The notes: a model not told the origin generated them from the letters alone. A stretch of DNA of 64,000 nt from Bilifractor porci (GCF_009696005.1 NZ_VUMV01000009.1:46438-110437), one strand, 5' to 3'. Shown: positions 34,446 through 44,880, numbered from the stretch's first letter. Program-made: numbers and translations.

Positions 34446-37400
34446 TAAAAACGGGCGCCAGTATCAGTACGTCGTAAAGGAGACCATCCCTGCATCGGAT
34501 AATGGAAATTATCAGGCGATCTATTACAAGGATGCTGATAGGAAAGAAGTAACGAATCTTGGCTGCCCGAATGGCGGAATCGTTCTGAATAAGAATGTCA
34601 AAAATACAACCAGCATCTATGTCCAGAAACACTGGGTTGCCAAGGGTACAACCTTAAAGGTCGCGGGTTATACAGTACACGTCGGCCTGAAACGGTACAC
34701 GGATGACTCCTCTAAGGTGGAAATTGTCAAGGATAACACCGGAACTCCGCTTGTAAAAGAGATCAAAGGGTTTGCTGACTATAATGATTTGACGGCGGGA
34801 ACGACCTTCAGCGACCTGCCGATGATCGATGAAAAGGGTAACTTCTATACCTATATTCCGTACGAGGTGCCAGAGTCAAACTATCTCTCAAAGGGAGCTG
34901 ATGATGGTACGCTGGATCAGGGCGATGCCTTTACCGTCAATGCCAGTGGCGAAATCGACACATACAGTATCACGAACGTTACTTCCGCTGATTGCGCACG
35001 GCCGGACAAGAGAACCAGAGTTACGGAGATCACGAATACGCTGGGCGGTACGATCCGGTTTGAGCTGAGCAAAACATGGACAGCGAAACCGGGAAAAACC
35101 TCGGTTCAGTATGCGATTCACCGCGTGGATCCGTATGGAAAAGAAGAGGTTCTGGATCAGCACGGAAAGACATGGGTTGCCCTGGATGAAGCAAAGGCAA
35201 ATAGGACTTATACAGGGGAGCTGACTGGAAACAAAGACGAACTGTACTGGGGCAGTATAGCGCCAGATATTGTTCTGCCACTGTATGACGAGAATTCTTC
35301 CCGTTATACTTACTTCGTCGACGAAGTGGGTGATGACTCCCGCCATTACTTTGACTATACCCTTAGACAAGATAATTCCGGCAAGGCAGATCTCGTTGAA
35401 TCCGTTGCGATTACAAATAATAATGTCAATGGCGGCGATGGTCAGAACATGAACGTTGATCTTTACAAAACATGGGTCGACGGCGGCGATACCTCCACGC
35501 GACAGCCAGTTGTGATCAAGGTTTTCCGCAAAGATAAAAATGGAAAGATTGACCGTCCGGCAGACTGGGATAAGCAGAAGATCGGTGTTTACAAGCTTTC
35601 TGCCGATAACGGCTGGCATGTCACTCAGCTGTTTGGCTTAAGTAATGAACAAATGACAACCTATTTCGGCAGCGAAGAGAGTGGAGTAAGGACTCTTACT
35701 GACGAAAACGGAGAGACTCGAACATTTGACAACCTTTTAAAGAATGACATTGTTTACCGCGAAGTAAAAGTCGGAGATACTGACGTACCCGCTGGTGACA
35801 ACTGTGCCTATCACAGTTATACGACTACACTGGTCTCTGAGAATGGCGTCGAGGTGCAACAGGACTATAAGGTTACCTATGCGGGCGATAACGGTAGTGA
35901 AGTAAAGAACGTCAAGCAGGGTAAGGTCATCTACCAGATCAACGCGAAGTGGTTTGATGGACATTATCTGAAGGGAAGACCGAAGGTAACCTTCAATCTT
36001 ACGCGCGACGGGAGTCCGTATGCCACTTGTACAGTAACAGTTGATAAGGATGGAAAGGTTTCGACAACTGCAACCATCGATGAAAATGCTGCAGATCTGG
36101 GAAAGGATTATAGCTTTGCGCGTGGGAAGGGTGAATCCCTCAACGACTACATCATTACATTCAATGACTTCCCGCTGTATAATGAAGAACTCGGAACCAG
36201 GTATGAATATAAATGTGAAGAGAGTCTGACAGACAGCGGATATATAATTAACAGCCCGATCGACGTCGGATATACAGGGACAACAACTGGCGCGGATGGA
36301 GAGAAAAATGAAAATCTGAAAATCACCACAAATTTCACAAACCGCCGCGAAGACAAAGATGAAACGATCTCTTACAAGAAGATCTGGGCAGATCACAACA
36401 ACAGCGAAAACATTCGCCCAGATGTCACACTGAACCTGGCGGCACGGGTGAAGAGCGCAAGTCAGATTAAGGCGGCAGGCGGAGATGAGGAGAACCTCCC
36501 TCTGATCCCGATTTCTTGTGATACCTATAAGGAAGCCGTTAAAGGCCAGGAAAATACAACCTATACTTATACCTTTGCTCAGAGCATGCCAAAGTATGTC
36601 ACAGAAGACCTGGTGAGAGCCTCAAACAATAAGCTGACAGATGATGATATCGGCGCCGAGGTTACCTACTATGCTTCCGAGACGATGACTGGCGACGGTG
36701 CGGACAAATATAAGGAGACAGACACGCCGGCAGATGGAACTTCAGCTATCACATCCGGAGAGAAGACGTACCTCGCAAACGGCTCAACTTTCATCAATAC
36801 CATGCATGCGACGATGGTGGCAAGCGGCACGAAGGTATTCAGCAAAGTCCCGTATGACATGGAAAGCGACCCGTTTGTCATGCCACAGGACGGCTCGATC
36901 ATTTTTACTTTGATTCAGAAAAGGGTAACGGACACCGGGAACGGTTCGCCATATATGGTAAAGGATAAGCCTGCGACTGCCAGTCTGGTCGTAAAGAATG
37001 GCTCCTACACCTTTGCATTTAAGGATGAGGATGGCAACACTCTGCGGATTCCAAAGTATGATAAAAATGGAGACCCATATATTTACAGCGTAACAGAGTC
37101 CTTCCCGGATAATGCACTGACTTCATTTGATCAGGTCTTTGAGAAGAAACCATATGTCTCCAGAGACCTTCAGGTGACAAACAAGTACGTCGCAGCGCGA
37201 CGTTGCATTACAGTTACCAAGACGTTTAACACTGAAGGCTGGACGAACGCTGAAAAAGAGGCAGGAAGATATCCGGATGTTGCGTTCACGCTTTACCGGG
37301 TAAAGCCTGGCGCTGAATTCAAAGAAAACGACAGCAGCCAAAAACTGAAGACAACGACGATATCCGGGACTCAGTTCAAGGCTGAAAAAGGGACCGTAAC

Positions 37401-37452
37401 GGTCACGTTTGATAAGCAATTTCAGATGCGTTTAAGCCTGGGGCAGAGATGA
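34441..37452 (+). pseudogene. Cna-B repeat surface adhesin fragment lacking both ends
   Basis: One open frame of about 1003 codons begins mid-domain (YDKNGRQYQYVVKETIPASD) without start codon or signal peptide and continues through about six to eight Cna-B-type beta-sandwich repeats. Each repeat ends in a Y.Y.V.E motif (for example YTYFVDEVGDDS, YIYSVTESFPDN) and restarts with a K.W sequence (LYKTWVDGG, SYKKIWADHNNSENIRPDV). The frame stops at 37452 shortly after FDKQF, with no LPXTG anchor. The intact gene would encode a pilin-like wall-anchored adhesin. The internal GTG at 34717 is unlikely to be a true start. Confidence 0.88.
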
Positions 37453-37480
37453 AGAAGACACTCAGGAGAGGAGAATGCGT

Positions 37481-38131
37481 ATGAGTAAAAGAATCGTTGC
37501 GGTCAACGCAGGACCGAGAATAGGGTGGAACACAGACACGCTGATTGATGAAGCGATAAAGGGTGCCGAATCTGCCGGAGCAGAGGTGGAAAAATTCGAT
37601 CTTTTCAAGCTGGAAAGATATACCGGATGTATTTCTTGCTTTGGGTGTAAGAGAGAAAAGAATAAAGGTCATTGTATTTGCAGAGATGGTCTTACTCCGG
37701 TGCTCAACGCAATCCGGGAAGCGGACGGTCTGATCATCGGGTCTCCGAATTATCTTGGTGAGATGACGGCATCTTTCCGGGCACTCTATGAACGACTGAT
37801 CTTTCAGAACCTGACCTATAATGCTGAAACGCCATGCTGCAATCAGAATGTGCTCCCGGTGCTTTTGATCATGACCAGCAATTCGCCGGATTATGGCTAT
37901 CAAGCACTTTTGAATAATTACCAGCAGACAATGAGCAGGTTTGTCGGGCCAACTGAGGTTTTTGTCAGCGGCGAGACCTTACAGCTGAAGGACTATTCCG
38001 GGACGGACTGGGAATGGTCGATATTTGATCCGGAGGCAAAACGGATACGCCATGAGACGATTTTTCCGCAGGAGTGTCAGAAGGCGTATGAGCTTGGAGA
38101 AGCATTAATAAACAAAGCAAAGGAGGATTGA
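37481..38131 (+). CDS. NADPH-dependent FMN reductase/flavodoxin-fold oxidoreductase
   Basis: The 216-residue protein (ATG 37481, 8 bases after AGGAG) has a flavodoxin-like fold: phosphate-binding loop [12 protein letters not shown], then [20 protein letters not shown] at the flavin site. A four-cysteine stretch ([18 protein letters not shown]) is typical of the iron-sulfur-flavoprotein-like subgroup. It lies one base before the MBL-rubredoxin gene, so the two are probably one redox operon. Confidence 0.88.
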   Translation: MSKRIVAVNAGPRIGWNTDTLIDEAIKGAESAGAEVEKFDLFKLERYTGCISCFGCKREKNKGHCICRDGLTPVLNAIREADGLIIGSPNYLGEMTASFRALYERLIFQNLTYNAETPCCNQNVLPVLLIMTSNSPDYGYQALLNNYQQTMSRFVGPTEVFVSGETLQLKDYSGTDWEWSIFDPEAKRIRHETIFPQECQKAYELGEALINKAKED

Positions 38132-38132
38132 A

Positions 38133-39074
38133 ATGGAGATCAAGGCAGTTAAATTCAGAACAGGCGGCTTTTATGCGCAGCCGTTTGTATTCGGCGGTGA
38201 AGAAGGAGCAGAGAACTTTGATCCGAAGGTCAGATATCGTGGCAGTCTTCAGAATTATCTCATCGACACAGGTGATGAGGTGATTCTTGTCGATACGGGT
38301 CTTCCCGCAGGCACCCCGGAAGAGGTGCCGGATGAGAACAGTACCCTATATACGGGAAAGGATATCTGCAGCTATATGGAGGCGTTTGCCGCTTTAGGAT
38401 ACAAGCCAGAACAGGTGACGAAGATTCTTCTCACACATAAGCATGGTGACCATTCCGGAGAGTTGAGGTCATTTCCGAATGCGAAAATCTATGTGAATGA
38501 GGAGGAACTTACTGCGGATGAACTGCAGGGAATTGACAATGTTGTTCCCGTCAGCTTTACGGATGGGGCTTATTATAATTTCCCTGAAAGCCAGAAAATA
38601 CAGGATGGCATCTATCTGATTAAGGCAAAAGGCCATACAAATGGAAACAGCCTTGTAATCGTAGAAAATGACGACCTGTTCTATATGTTTGAGGCGGATA
38701 TCACATACGTGGATGAAGCCCTCTATGAAAACAAGCTCTCCGTAGTCTTTGATGATCTTTCCGCAGCCCGTGAATCGCTTGACAGAGTACGTGAGTTTGT
38801 CCGCAATCATCCGACCGTTTATATGGGAACCCATACACCGCAGGGCTATGAGAACTTGGAAGCAAAGCGTGTGATGGATCTGGACAATCCGGTACCAACA
38901 GTATTCGCCGAAGTAGATTTTAGTAAGGCTGAAAGTTCGGGCAAGTATGTTTGTTCCATCTGTGGGTATGTCTACGATCCCGCCGAACATGAGGGAGTCG
39001 CATTCGAGGATCTGCCGGACGACTGGAAATGTCCGAGATGCGGGCAGGGTAAGGATAAATTCAACAAAGCATAA
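38133..39074 (+). CDS. MBL-fold hydrolase/oxidoreductase fused to rubredoxin
   Basis: The 313-residue protein has a metallo-beta-lactamase domain (about 1-255) with the metal motif [21 protein letters not shown] and [10 protein letters not shown] complete C-terminal rubredoxin follows (about 268-313: [16 protein letters not shown]...[17 protein letters not shown]). The MBL part resembles lactonase-like hydrolases more than classical flavodiiron proteins, but the attached rubredoxin suggests an electron-transfer role. With the adjacent flavoprotein it may form a detoxifying (O2, NO or peroxide) or reductive module. AGGAGG precedes the ATG. Confidence 0.9.
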   Translation: MEIKAVKFRTGGFYAQPFVFGGEEGAENFDPKVRYRGSLQNYLIDTGDEVILVDTGLPAGTPEEVPDENSTLYTGKDICSYMEAFAALGYKPEQVTKILLTHKHGDHSGELRSFPNAKIYVNEEELTADELQGIDNVVPVSFTDGAYYNFPESQKIQDGIYLIKAKGHTNGNSLVIVENDDLFYMFEADITYVDEALYENKLSVVFDDLSAARESLDRVREFVRNHPTVYMGTHTPQGYENLEAKRVMDLDNPVPTVFAEVDFSKAESSGKYVCSICGYVYDPAEHEGVAFEDLPDDWKCPRCGQGKDKFNKA

Positions 39075-39098
39075 CAGTTATATGATCAAAGTATCTTG

Positions 39099-39131
39099 GA
39101 GGCTTGCTGATTGCCAGTGAGCCTCTTTTTT
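39099..39131 (+). terminator. Rho-independent terminator of the flavoprotein operon
   Basis: GAGGCT pairs with AGCCTC and is followed by a six-T run, about 25 bases after the MBL-rubredoxin stop. Confidence 0.75.
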
Positions 39132-39211
39132 GACCTTGCAGAACCAAATAAAATGATGTACTATAAGTTATACGAAATAGATAACCAATATTTTGATCAC
39201 AGGTAGATGCT

Positions 39212-39427
39212 ATGGTAAAAAATAATATAGAAGTCGATGTAAAAGTAAAATGTATAGAGCAGGGCAAGACACAGGTTAAGGTGGCAGAAGAGATTGAAAC
39301 CACCAAGGCATATGTGAACCGTGTGATTAAGAAACCAGATGGGGTTGTGAACAGGACTTTTGTGCGGATGATGGAAGCTCTGGGGTATGATATTGAGCTT
39401 CACTATGTGAAGAGGAATTCGGAATAA
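39212..39427 (+). CDS. Small XRE-like HTH protein
   Basis: The 71-residue protein has one helix-turn-helix (QGKTQVKVAEEIETTKAYVNRVIKK) and a C-terminal helix/strand (FVRMMEALGYDIELHYVKR). It stands alone between a terminator and degenerate element DNA. Related short HTH proteins are common at conjugative-element borders. The target is unknown. Confidence 0.75.
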   Translation: MVKNNIEVDVKVKCIEQGKTQVKVAEEIETTKAYVNRVIKKPDGVVNRTFVRMMEALGYDIELHYVKRNSE

Positions 39428-39844
39428 GAATTGATAAATTCCGGTCTTTTAGAGTAATTCTGCAGTCGTGGACTTGTTTCCTCAAAGCATTTTTTCTCCG
39501 ACAATTCCAAAGCGGAAAAATGCAAAACTGTTGACATTCATAGTGAAGTCTCAAGGCACGTCGAGACCATTGTGTTGCTATCACGCACGAACTCGTAGAA
39601 ATCGCTGAATTCAAGCACTTTTGCGAACATTTCATCTTCGGGAAAACGGCTTGGTCTGACCGCGGAAAACAGTTCGAAAAATACATTACCGTGGTGATAG
39701 CGTTAGACCTCGTTACAGTAGCAATATAAAACCAGATAAGAACAGACAAATATACATAGTCATTAGAGGACGTTAGTTTACTGGCATTTCCAGCAGATTG
39801 ACGTCCTTTTTCTTTGCAGAAATTCAGGAAAGGAGGGGAGGACG
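39428..39844. other. Gap with rlmD-3'-end-like attachment remnant
   Basis: No gene is seen. At 39547-39596 the plus strand reads HVETIVLLSRTNS followed by a stop, matching the C-terminus of RlmD, with inverted GTCTC/GAGAC arms around GGCACGTC. This looks like an old attachment-site junction. The remainder, up to the GGAGGGGAGG ribosome site of the repA fragment, is unassigned. Confidence 0.6.
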
Positions 39845-40348
39845 ATGGTATTCGATTATTTCTACGGTCAGGAAGATGCGGAGCAGTTCCTGTTTTACCG
39901 GATCCCGAAGACATTGATCACGGGCGAAGAATTCCGCGAGGTATCCGTTGAGGTAAAGCTTCTCTGTGGACTCATGCTGGATCGCCTGTCCCTGTCAATG
40001 AAAAACGGATGGTTTGATGACCAGAACCGGGCATACATCATTTACACAGTCGAAGATATCATGAGCGACCTGCAGTGCGGAAACCAGAAAGCAGTCAAAC
40101 TGCTGTCCGAGCTGAAGAAGAAAGCAGGTTTGATCAAGCGCAAGCGGCAGGGTCTTGGAAAGCCTTCGTTGACCTATGTTCTGAAGTTTTCCGCAGGCAG
40201 TCCGGACCGCACTTCAGAATCACATTTCAAGAAATGTGAAAATCACACTTCTGGGGCAGAGGAGAAAGTACCGTCACAATTCGGAATATGGTTTGGCAAG
40301 ATGACGAGGACTGCGACAAGTGGTATCGCTGCTTCTACTACAACATGA
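39845..40348 (+). pseudogene. Replication initiator RepA, N-terminal fragment of an integrative element
   Basis: The 167-residue frame matches the RepA_N winged-helix domain of Firmicutes conjugative elements (DYFYGQEDAEQFLFYRIPKT, REVSVEVKLLCGLMLDRLSL, SDLQCGNQKAVKLLSELKKK). After about residue 115 the similarity stops and the tail (SSQFGIWFGKMTR region) appears out of frame. Further fragments follow in other frames (KWYRCFYYNMRLEVEHF; LTFIFHSEAVQKKLNMLIEN), so the C-terminal half was lost by deletion. Confidence 0.72.
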
Positions 40349-40724
40349 GGTTGGAAGTGGAACACTTCGCCCATCACAAGTATCTGCCGAACAGCTGCTG
40401 ACTTTCATCTTCCATAGCGAAGCGGTTCAAAAGAAGCTGAATATGCTGATTGAGAACCGAAAGGAAACAGAGCAACCGAACGGGAGCTAAAACCCTGTTT
40501 TGGAACAGGGCGTAATTATACACCACCTAAAGATGGTGATTGCGTTCTGCCGAAGGCCCCTTGCAGGGAGCTGGATGATTTCCGCAAAATTCTTTTGCTC
40601 CAATCATCCAGAGGAAGCTACACTTCCCCTGCGCTGGCTTTGCCAGCTACCCCTTTGTGGACTTGCCGCCGATGAGCGATTGCAAGCAATCATCCACCGC
40701 CAGCAAGCTTATACTTTCCCCATC
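40349..40724. other. Element DNA between repA fragment and relaxase; possible oriT region
   Basis: 40349-40490 carries out-of-frame coding remnants ending in KETEQPNGS and a stop. 40500-40720 is non-coding with GCCCCTTGCAGGGAG-type and CAGCGCTGG-like palindromic stretches. oriT usually lies here, just upstream of a MobA/MobL relaxase gene, but I cannot identify a nick site. Confidence 0.35.
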
Positions 40725-40757
40725 TGACCGCTGCTGAAAAGTGTCGGTCATTTTTTA
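40725..40757 (+). terminator. Hairpin with T-run upstream of the relaxase
   Basis: TGACCG pairs with CGGTCA and is followed by six T residues. It lies 30 bases before the relaxase start, so it either ends upstream transcription or acts as an attenuator. Confidence 0.65.
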
Positions 40758-40785
40758 TTGCACAGAGAAAGGAGGTTCAAACAAA

Positions 40786-41628
40786 ATGCCAGTCCCCCAT
40801 CTGGAGATACGAATTATTCAGAGAAGCAAAGGCAGCTTTGCCGTTGCCGGAGCAGCTTACCAAGCCGGAGAAAAATTGTTTTCCGAGTACGACCAGAAAT
40901 TCAAAGACCACCACAGAAAACAGCATGAGGTTGTTTACACGGAAATCATGTTGCCGTCCAATGCTCCACCCGAATACGCAGACCGGGCAACGCTCTGGAA
41001 CTCTGCCGAGGGAGTAGAGAAGCAATGGAACTCACAGCTTGCAAGGCGTTTCGTTGTTGCTCTGCCCAGAGAAGTACCGCTTGAAATGTGTCCGCAGATG
41101 TTGCAGGAATACTGCAATGAGTATTTCGTGTCCAAAGGAATGTGTTGTGATTTTGCAATCCATGACCCAGATCCTCCGGGACATAATCCCCATTGCCACA
41201 TTATGCTGACGATGCGATCCATTGATGAAAATGGAAAGTGGCTTCCCAAGAGCCGCAAGGTTTATGACCTTGACGAGAACGGCGAACGCATCAAGCTCCC
41301 ATCCGGCAGATGGAAAAGTCATAAGGAAGATACCGTTGACTGGAACGAACAGTACCACGCCGAAGAATGGAGACACGGCTGGAAGATTGTTCAGAACAAA
41401 TATCTGGAGCTTGCCGGACAGCTTGCTGCCGTCAAAGAGGAATTACAGCCGATGAAAGATATTCGCTACTGGGTCGGTAAAGTCATCACGTCGGAACAGG
41501 CAGAACCCCAGAAGAAGCCCGAACCGAAGCACTCTATCACAGAGCGATTGAAGTATGAGCAGGAACAGCAGAAGCAGATACAGGAGCAGAAAACTCCGAA
41601 GCAGAAAAAACAGAATATGGAACTCTGA
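40786..41628 (+). CDS. MobA/MobL (MobQ-type) relaxase, internally shortened
   Basis: The 280-residue protein starts at ATG 40786 behind AAAGGAGG. The catalytic N-terminal domain is intact: AVAGAAYQAGEKLFSEYDQK, the second motif around YTEIMLPSNAPPEYADRATL, and the metal-binding HxH in GHNPHCHIMLTMR. After NKYLELAG (about residue 210) it passes straight to a charged tail (QLAAVKEELQPMKDIRYWVG), lacking the longer C-terminal part of full-length relatives. It may still nick oriT, but the element around it is broken. Confidence 0.82.
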   Translation: MPVPHLEIRIIQRSKGSFAVAGAAYQAGEKLFSEYDQKFKDHHRKQHEVVYTEIMLPSNAPPEYADRATLWNSAEGVEKQWNSQLARRFVVALPREVPLEMCPQMLQEYCNEYFVSKGMCCDFAIHDPDPPGHNPHCHIMLTMRSIDENGKWLPKSRKVYDLDENGERIKLPSGRWKSHKEDTVDWNEQYHAEEWRHGWKIVQNKYLELAGQLAAVKEELQPMKDIRYWVGKVITSEQAEPQKKPEPKHSITERLKYEQEQQKQIQEQKTPKQKKQNMEL

Positions 41629-41630
41629 CA

Positions 41631-41672
41631 GGCACTTGCCGTTTTCTCTCTGAAAATGTCGAGTGCCTTTTT
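41631..41672 (+). terminator. Relaxase terminator, target of the group II intron
   Basis: GGCACT pairs with AGTGCC, followed by TTTTT. The group II intron begins three bases after the T-run, as expected for class C introns, which insert behind terminator hairpins. Confidence 0.75.
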
Positions 41673-41675
41673 GTT

Positions 41676-43578
41676 GTGCGCCCGGCGGCGCACGTTTCTA
41701 ACCGGTGCAAGTCTGGAATCCGCCCGGTAGTGGGAAGGATACAGTCGAAGGCAAGGGTGTCCATCGCAAGGTGGAATCTGAAGGAAGCCGGATTCGGGGA
41801 ACATACTAACCCGAGGGCAAACCTCCGGCCTGACGAACAGAAATCTCATATAAGGTTTTCGCTGAGGGTAAGACTGCAATACAAGCCGAAGCCCAGTAAC
41901 TACACGGAATCAGCGGGAATAAATGAGGCAGGTAGATGGAGGGAAAGAAACGTGTGGTACCCGGGGAGGCCTGTACGATATGCTCTGAAAGGAGTAACCA
42001 CCGTTGTGCTGAGCGTACTGGAGTCAGCAGAGGCCATAGTAGCGGCATTGCCGTGAAGGGCTGAATCAACAGGAGTCCCAAGTACGCCCCGGAAAGGAGG
42101 AAAGAGCGAATGGGTACAGAAAACGTCAGCAATGACGGCTGCTCACAAAGAGATAGTGTGGAACGCAAAGGGTATGTGAGAGCGCACCGCTCTTTCAACC
42201 GGATATGGAAGGAAAGGGATAGTGCAGAGCCGGACATTCTCGGGAGGGTACTGGATAAGGATAACCTTAACCGTGCCTATAAGAGAGTGAAGGCAAATAA
42301 GGGAGCGCCCGGAATCGATGGGATGACCATAGAGGACGCGCTTCCATGGCTGAAGGAGCATCAGAGCGAACTTATAGCGAAGATAAGGAGCGGACATTAC
42401 ACTCCGTCACCCGTGAGACGCAAAGAGATCCCAAAGCCGGACGACGGAGTACGTAAGCTTGGTATTCCGACGGTGATCGACCGTATCATCCAGCAGGCAA
42501 TTGCTCAGCAGCTGATGCTCATCTATGAACCGCTGTTCTCAGACGGAAGCTACGGCTATCGTCCGGGAAGAAGTGCAAAGAATGCCATTCGGAAGATAAA
42601 GGAGTATGCGGAACAGGGATACACAAGGGCAGTTGTTCTTGACCTCTCCAAATATTTCGACACGATCAACCATGTGAAACTGCTCAATCTTCTGAGACAG
42701 AACGTCAAAGACGAGAGAGTAATCCAGTTGATCAAGCGTTATCTGAAGAGCGGAGTAATGGAAGACGGTGTTGTAGTTCCGACAGAAAAAGGTTCCCCGC
42801 AGGGCGGAAATCTTTTGTCATTGCTCGCGAACGTCTATCTGAACGAATTTGACCAGGAATTCAGAAGACGAGGGGTGCCATGCATCCGCTACGCAGACGA
42901 CATCGTGCTGCTGGCAAGGAGTGAACGGGCATCACAGAGGCTTTTGGAATCCAGCGTGAAGTATCTTGAAGGAACCTTGAAATTGAAGGTGAATCGGGAG
43001 AAAAGCAGAACGGTCAGCTTGTTTGCAATCCGAAAATTTAAGTACCTTGGCTTCTGTTTCGGGAAAGGTAAGAACGGAGTGTACGTCCGTGTCCATGCGA
43101 AGTCATGGAAGAGGTTCAAGGAGAAACTGCGTATGCTCACTTCCCGGAGTAAATGAGGTAGCATAGTAGCGGCTATGAAGCGAATAGAGGTTTCTGCGCG
43201 CGGATGGCTGAATTACTACGGAATGGCGGACATGAAGACCAACATCGCCGCCCTGAACGGCTGGCTGTACAGACGCGTACGGACGTGCATCTGGAAACAG
43301 TGGAAACTGCCACGGACGCGCAAACGCAAGCTGATGGGGCTGGGTCTGCCCGAATGGGCAGCCTGTGAAGGCGCCTACAGCCGGAAAGCATACTGGCGAA
43401 TGGCGAACACAGGTGTGGTTAAGACAGCTTTAACAAAAGAAAGACTGATACGCTGGGGCTTTTATGATCTAGCCGCAGCATATCAGTCTGTGCACGTCAA
43501 CTGTTGAAACCGCCGTGTACCGAACGGTACGCACGGTGGTGCGAGAGGACGGCGGCTAATAACCGCCTCCTACTCGAT
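41676..43578 (+). mobile_element. Class C-like group II intron
   Basis: The 5' end is GTGCGCCCGGCGGCGCAC, matching the GUGYG consensus with an immediate hairpin. A structured 430-base region precedes the reverse transcriptase gene. Domain V is visible at about 43509-43540: CCGCCGTG-TACC-GAAC-GGTA-CG-CACGGTGG with the two-base bulge. A domain VI-like hairpin (GGCGG CTAATA ACCGCC) follows and the 3' end lies near TACTCGAT at 43578. Insertion behind a terminator and the encoded protein (like that of the E. rectale intron) place it in class C. The 3' end touches the stop of the gene at 43578-44249. Confidence 0.88.
42110..43507 (+). pseudogene. ltrA: Group II intron reverse transcriptase/maturase with in-frame UGA
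   Basis: The frame from ATG 42110 covers reverse transcriptase domains 0-7 (DKDNLNRAYKRVKANKGAPG, PKPDDGVRKLGIPTVIDR, YADD in RYADDIVLLARSE) and stops at TGA 43154-43156 after TSRSK. The same frame continues to 43507 with the maturase domain (MKRIEVSARGWLNYYGMADM, WKQWKLPRTRKRKLMGLG). The UGA thus splits RT from maturase. The conserved PQGGNLSPLLAN appears as PQGGNLLSLLAN. There is no endonuclease domain, normal for class C. The copy is probably inactive without readthrough or a helper. Confidence 0.85.
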
Positions 43579-44249
43579 TAATCCTCTTTGAAGAATTCTT
43601 TTTCCAGCTTCTCTATCCGCTTCCGATCTGTATAGATCGTGTTGATGGAAAGATCCAGTATTTCATGAATTTCCTTCACGCTATAGCCAGCGTCCTCCAG
43701 AAGCTTGATTTTAGCCAGCTTTTTCTGATGCTTCGCAAGAAAGTCAATGAGCTCATCGTGATTAATGTGATCCATAGCGACAGCACTTGTTGTGTCTTCA
43801 GTGGAAGGCTCCCAGCTGCTGTTCTTCTTCAGGTCTTCGATATAAGACGTCTGATTAGTTTCCATATCCTTTCCGGCTTTCGGGCATCCGACGCAGGATG
43901 CTTTGCGGCAGATAATCGGTGTTCCATGAGCGCCTTCAACACGACACTTGTGTGAACGGAGATTACGCTTATCCTCCGACCAGTCAGGCCGCATCATCAC
44001 ATTGAACAGTTCCTCAGGGACGGGTACCATGTAGCATTTGTACTGGCGGCTGCCTTTCCACCACATGCGGATAAGTTCTGAAGCATATCCGTGTGCTGAG
44101 GTGTCAGCAGTCTCAATATCCATTGGATACATCCGATATCCGTCAGGGGGTACGATTTCAACCCGCCCATTCTCATAGGTCTTAACTTCTACTGTTGCAT
44201 AAATTCTACCATTGTCATAAAACTTTACTTCTTTGACTGGGATTGCCAT
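43578..44249 (-). CDS. Element-associated HTH protein with cysteine cluster
   Basis: The 223-residue protein has a cysteine motif (CRKASCVGCPKAGKD, middle) and a C-terminal helix-turn-helix (LLEDAGYSVKEIHEILDLSI then NTIYTDRKRIEKLEKEF) like resolvase or sigma-type DNA-binding tails. The N-terminal half is beta-rich (KEVKFYDNGRIYATVEVKTY). Similar proteins occur on Firmicutes conjugative elements near replication genes. The stop overlaps the 3' edge of the intron by one base. Confidence 0.68.
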   Translation of the reverse strand: MAIPVKEVKFYDNGRIYATVEVKTYENGRVEIVPPDGYRMYPMDIETADTSAHGYASELIRMWWKGSRQYKCYMVPVPEELFNVMMRPDWSEDKRNLRSHKCRVEGAHGTPIICRKASCVGCPKAGKDMETNQTSYIEDLKKNSSWEPSTEDTTSAVAMDHINHDELIDFLAKHQKKLAKIKLLEDAGYSVKEIHEILDLSINTIYTDRKRIEKLEKEFFKED

Positions 44250-44517
44250 CTTGGCTTCCTCGTTTCTTTCCGAAACGGGGAGTCCGTGATGACAGATTCA
44301 ATTTTTTCTTCATTCAGGCCACCTTAGCGGGTTACCCCGTTTCTAATTGGCGGCCAGCTGTGCATGAAGCTGAACCAAAATTGCCTTGCTGCCTGCTCCA
44401 TCCAGAGATGCACTCGTCTATCCGCGGTAGGGCGCACCGAGTGGAGCAGGGGATTACCTTGCCTTGGCTCAATCGTTAGCTGCGCGATGAGGCCGAAGGA
44501 CTTTCGATATTCAGTTG
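44250..44517. other. Unassigned element DNA
   Basis: No supported gene is found. The stretch is GC-richer than its surroundings and contains complementary patches (CTGCTCCATCC and GTGGAGCAGG), possibly a structured RNA or regulatory leader between two leftward genes. Confidence 0.3.
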
Positions 44518-44703
44518 TCAGTCGTAGTTCTCGATGTAGGCGTAAAGCTCAGAGAACACTTCTTCGTAGTCACCCGGATTCAAGTCATAGATGCTTCTTG
44601 CACCGTGCTCCCTGAGAATGAAGCGAACAACTTCGCTTCCGCAGATACCGGCGACCTCGTCTGCTGTGTTTTCCAGATTGATAATCCAATCTTCGTTTGA
44701 CAT
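44518..44703 (-). CDS. Small acidic element protein
   Basis: The 61-residue protein (MSNEDWIINLENTADEVAGI, REHGARSIYDLNPGDYEEVF) has AAAAGGAGA before the ATG. It resembles small conserved proteins found on Lachnospiraceae integrative elements. Function is unknown. Confidence 0.7.
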   Translation of the reverse strand: MSNEDWIINLENTADEVAGICGSEVVRFILREHGARSIYDLNPGDYEEVFSELYAYIENYD

Positions 44704-44880
44704 GCTCTTGTCTCCTTTTGTCGTGGAGGCTTGCTTACCCTATGAGCAATGTCCTCGTTTGTAGGTGCATCACCAAGCGTTCGGGTCAGCCCTGATCAGA
44801 GGCTGTGACTTGTGATGCTCTCCTTACAATCACAGTGTAGAAAAGAAGCTACGAATGATAAAAGGAGCTGTTTGAAGGCT

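Noticed and set aside
34717..37452. Adhesin gene starting at the GTG at 34717
   Set aside because: The frame and Cna-B homology extend upstream to 34441; the GTG is mid-domain and there is no ribosome site or signal peptide.
40500..40727. 75-residue frame in the pre-relaxase region
   Set aside because: It lies across palindromic non-coding element DNA and has no recognisable protein features.
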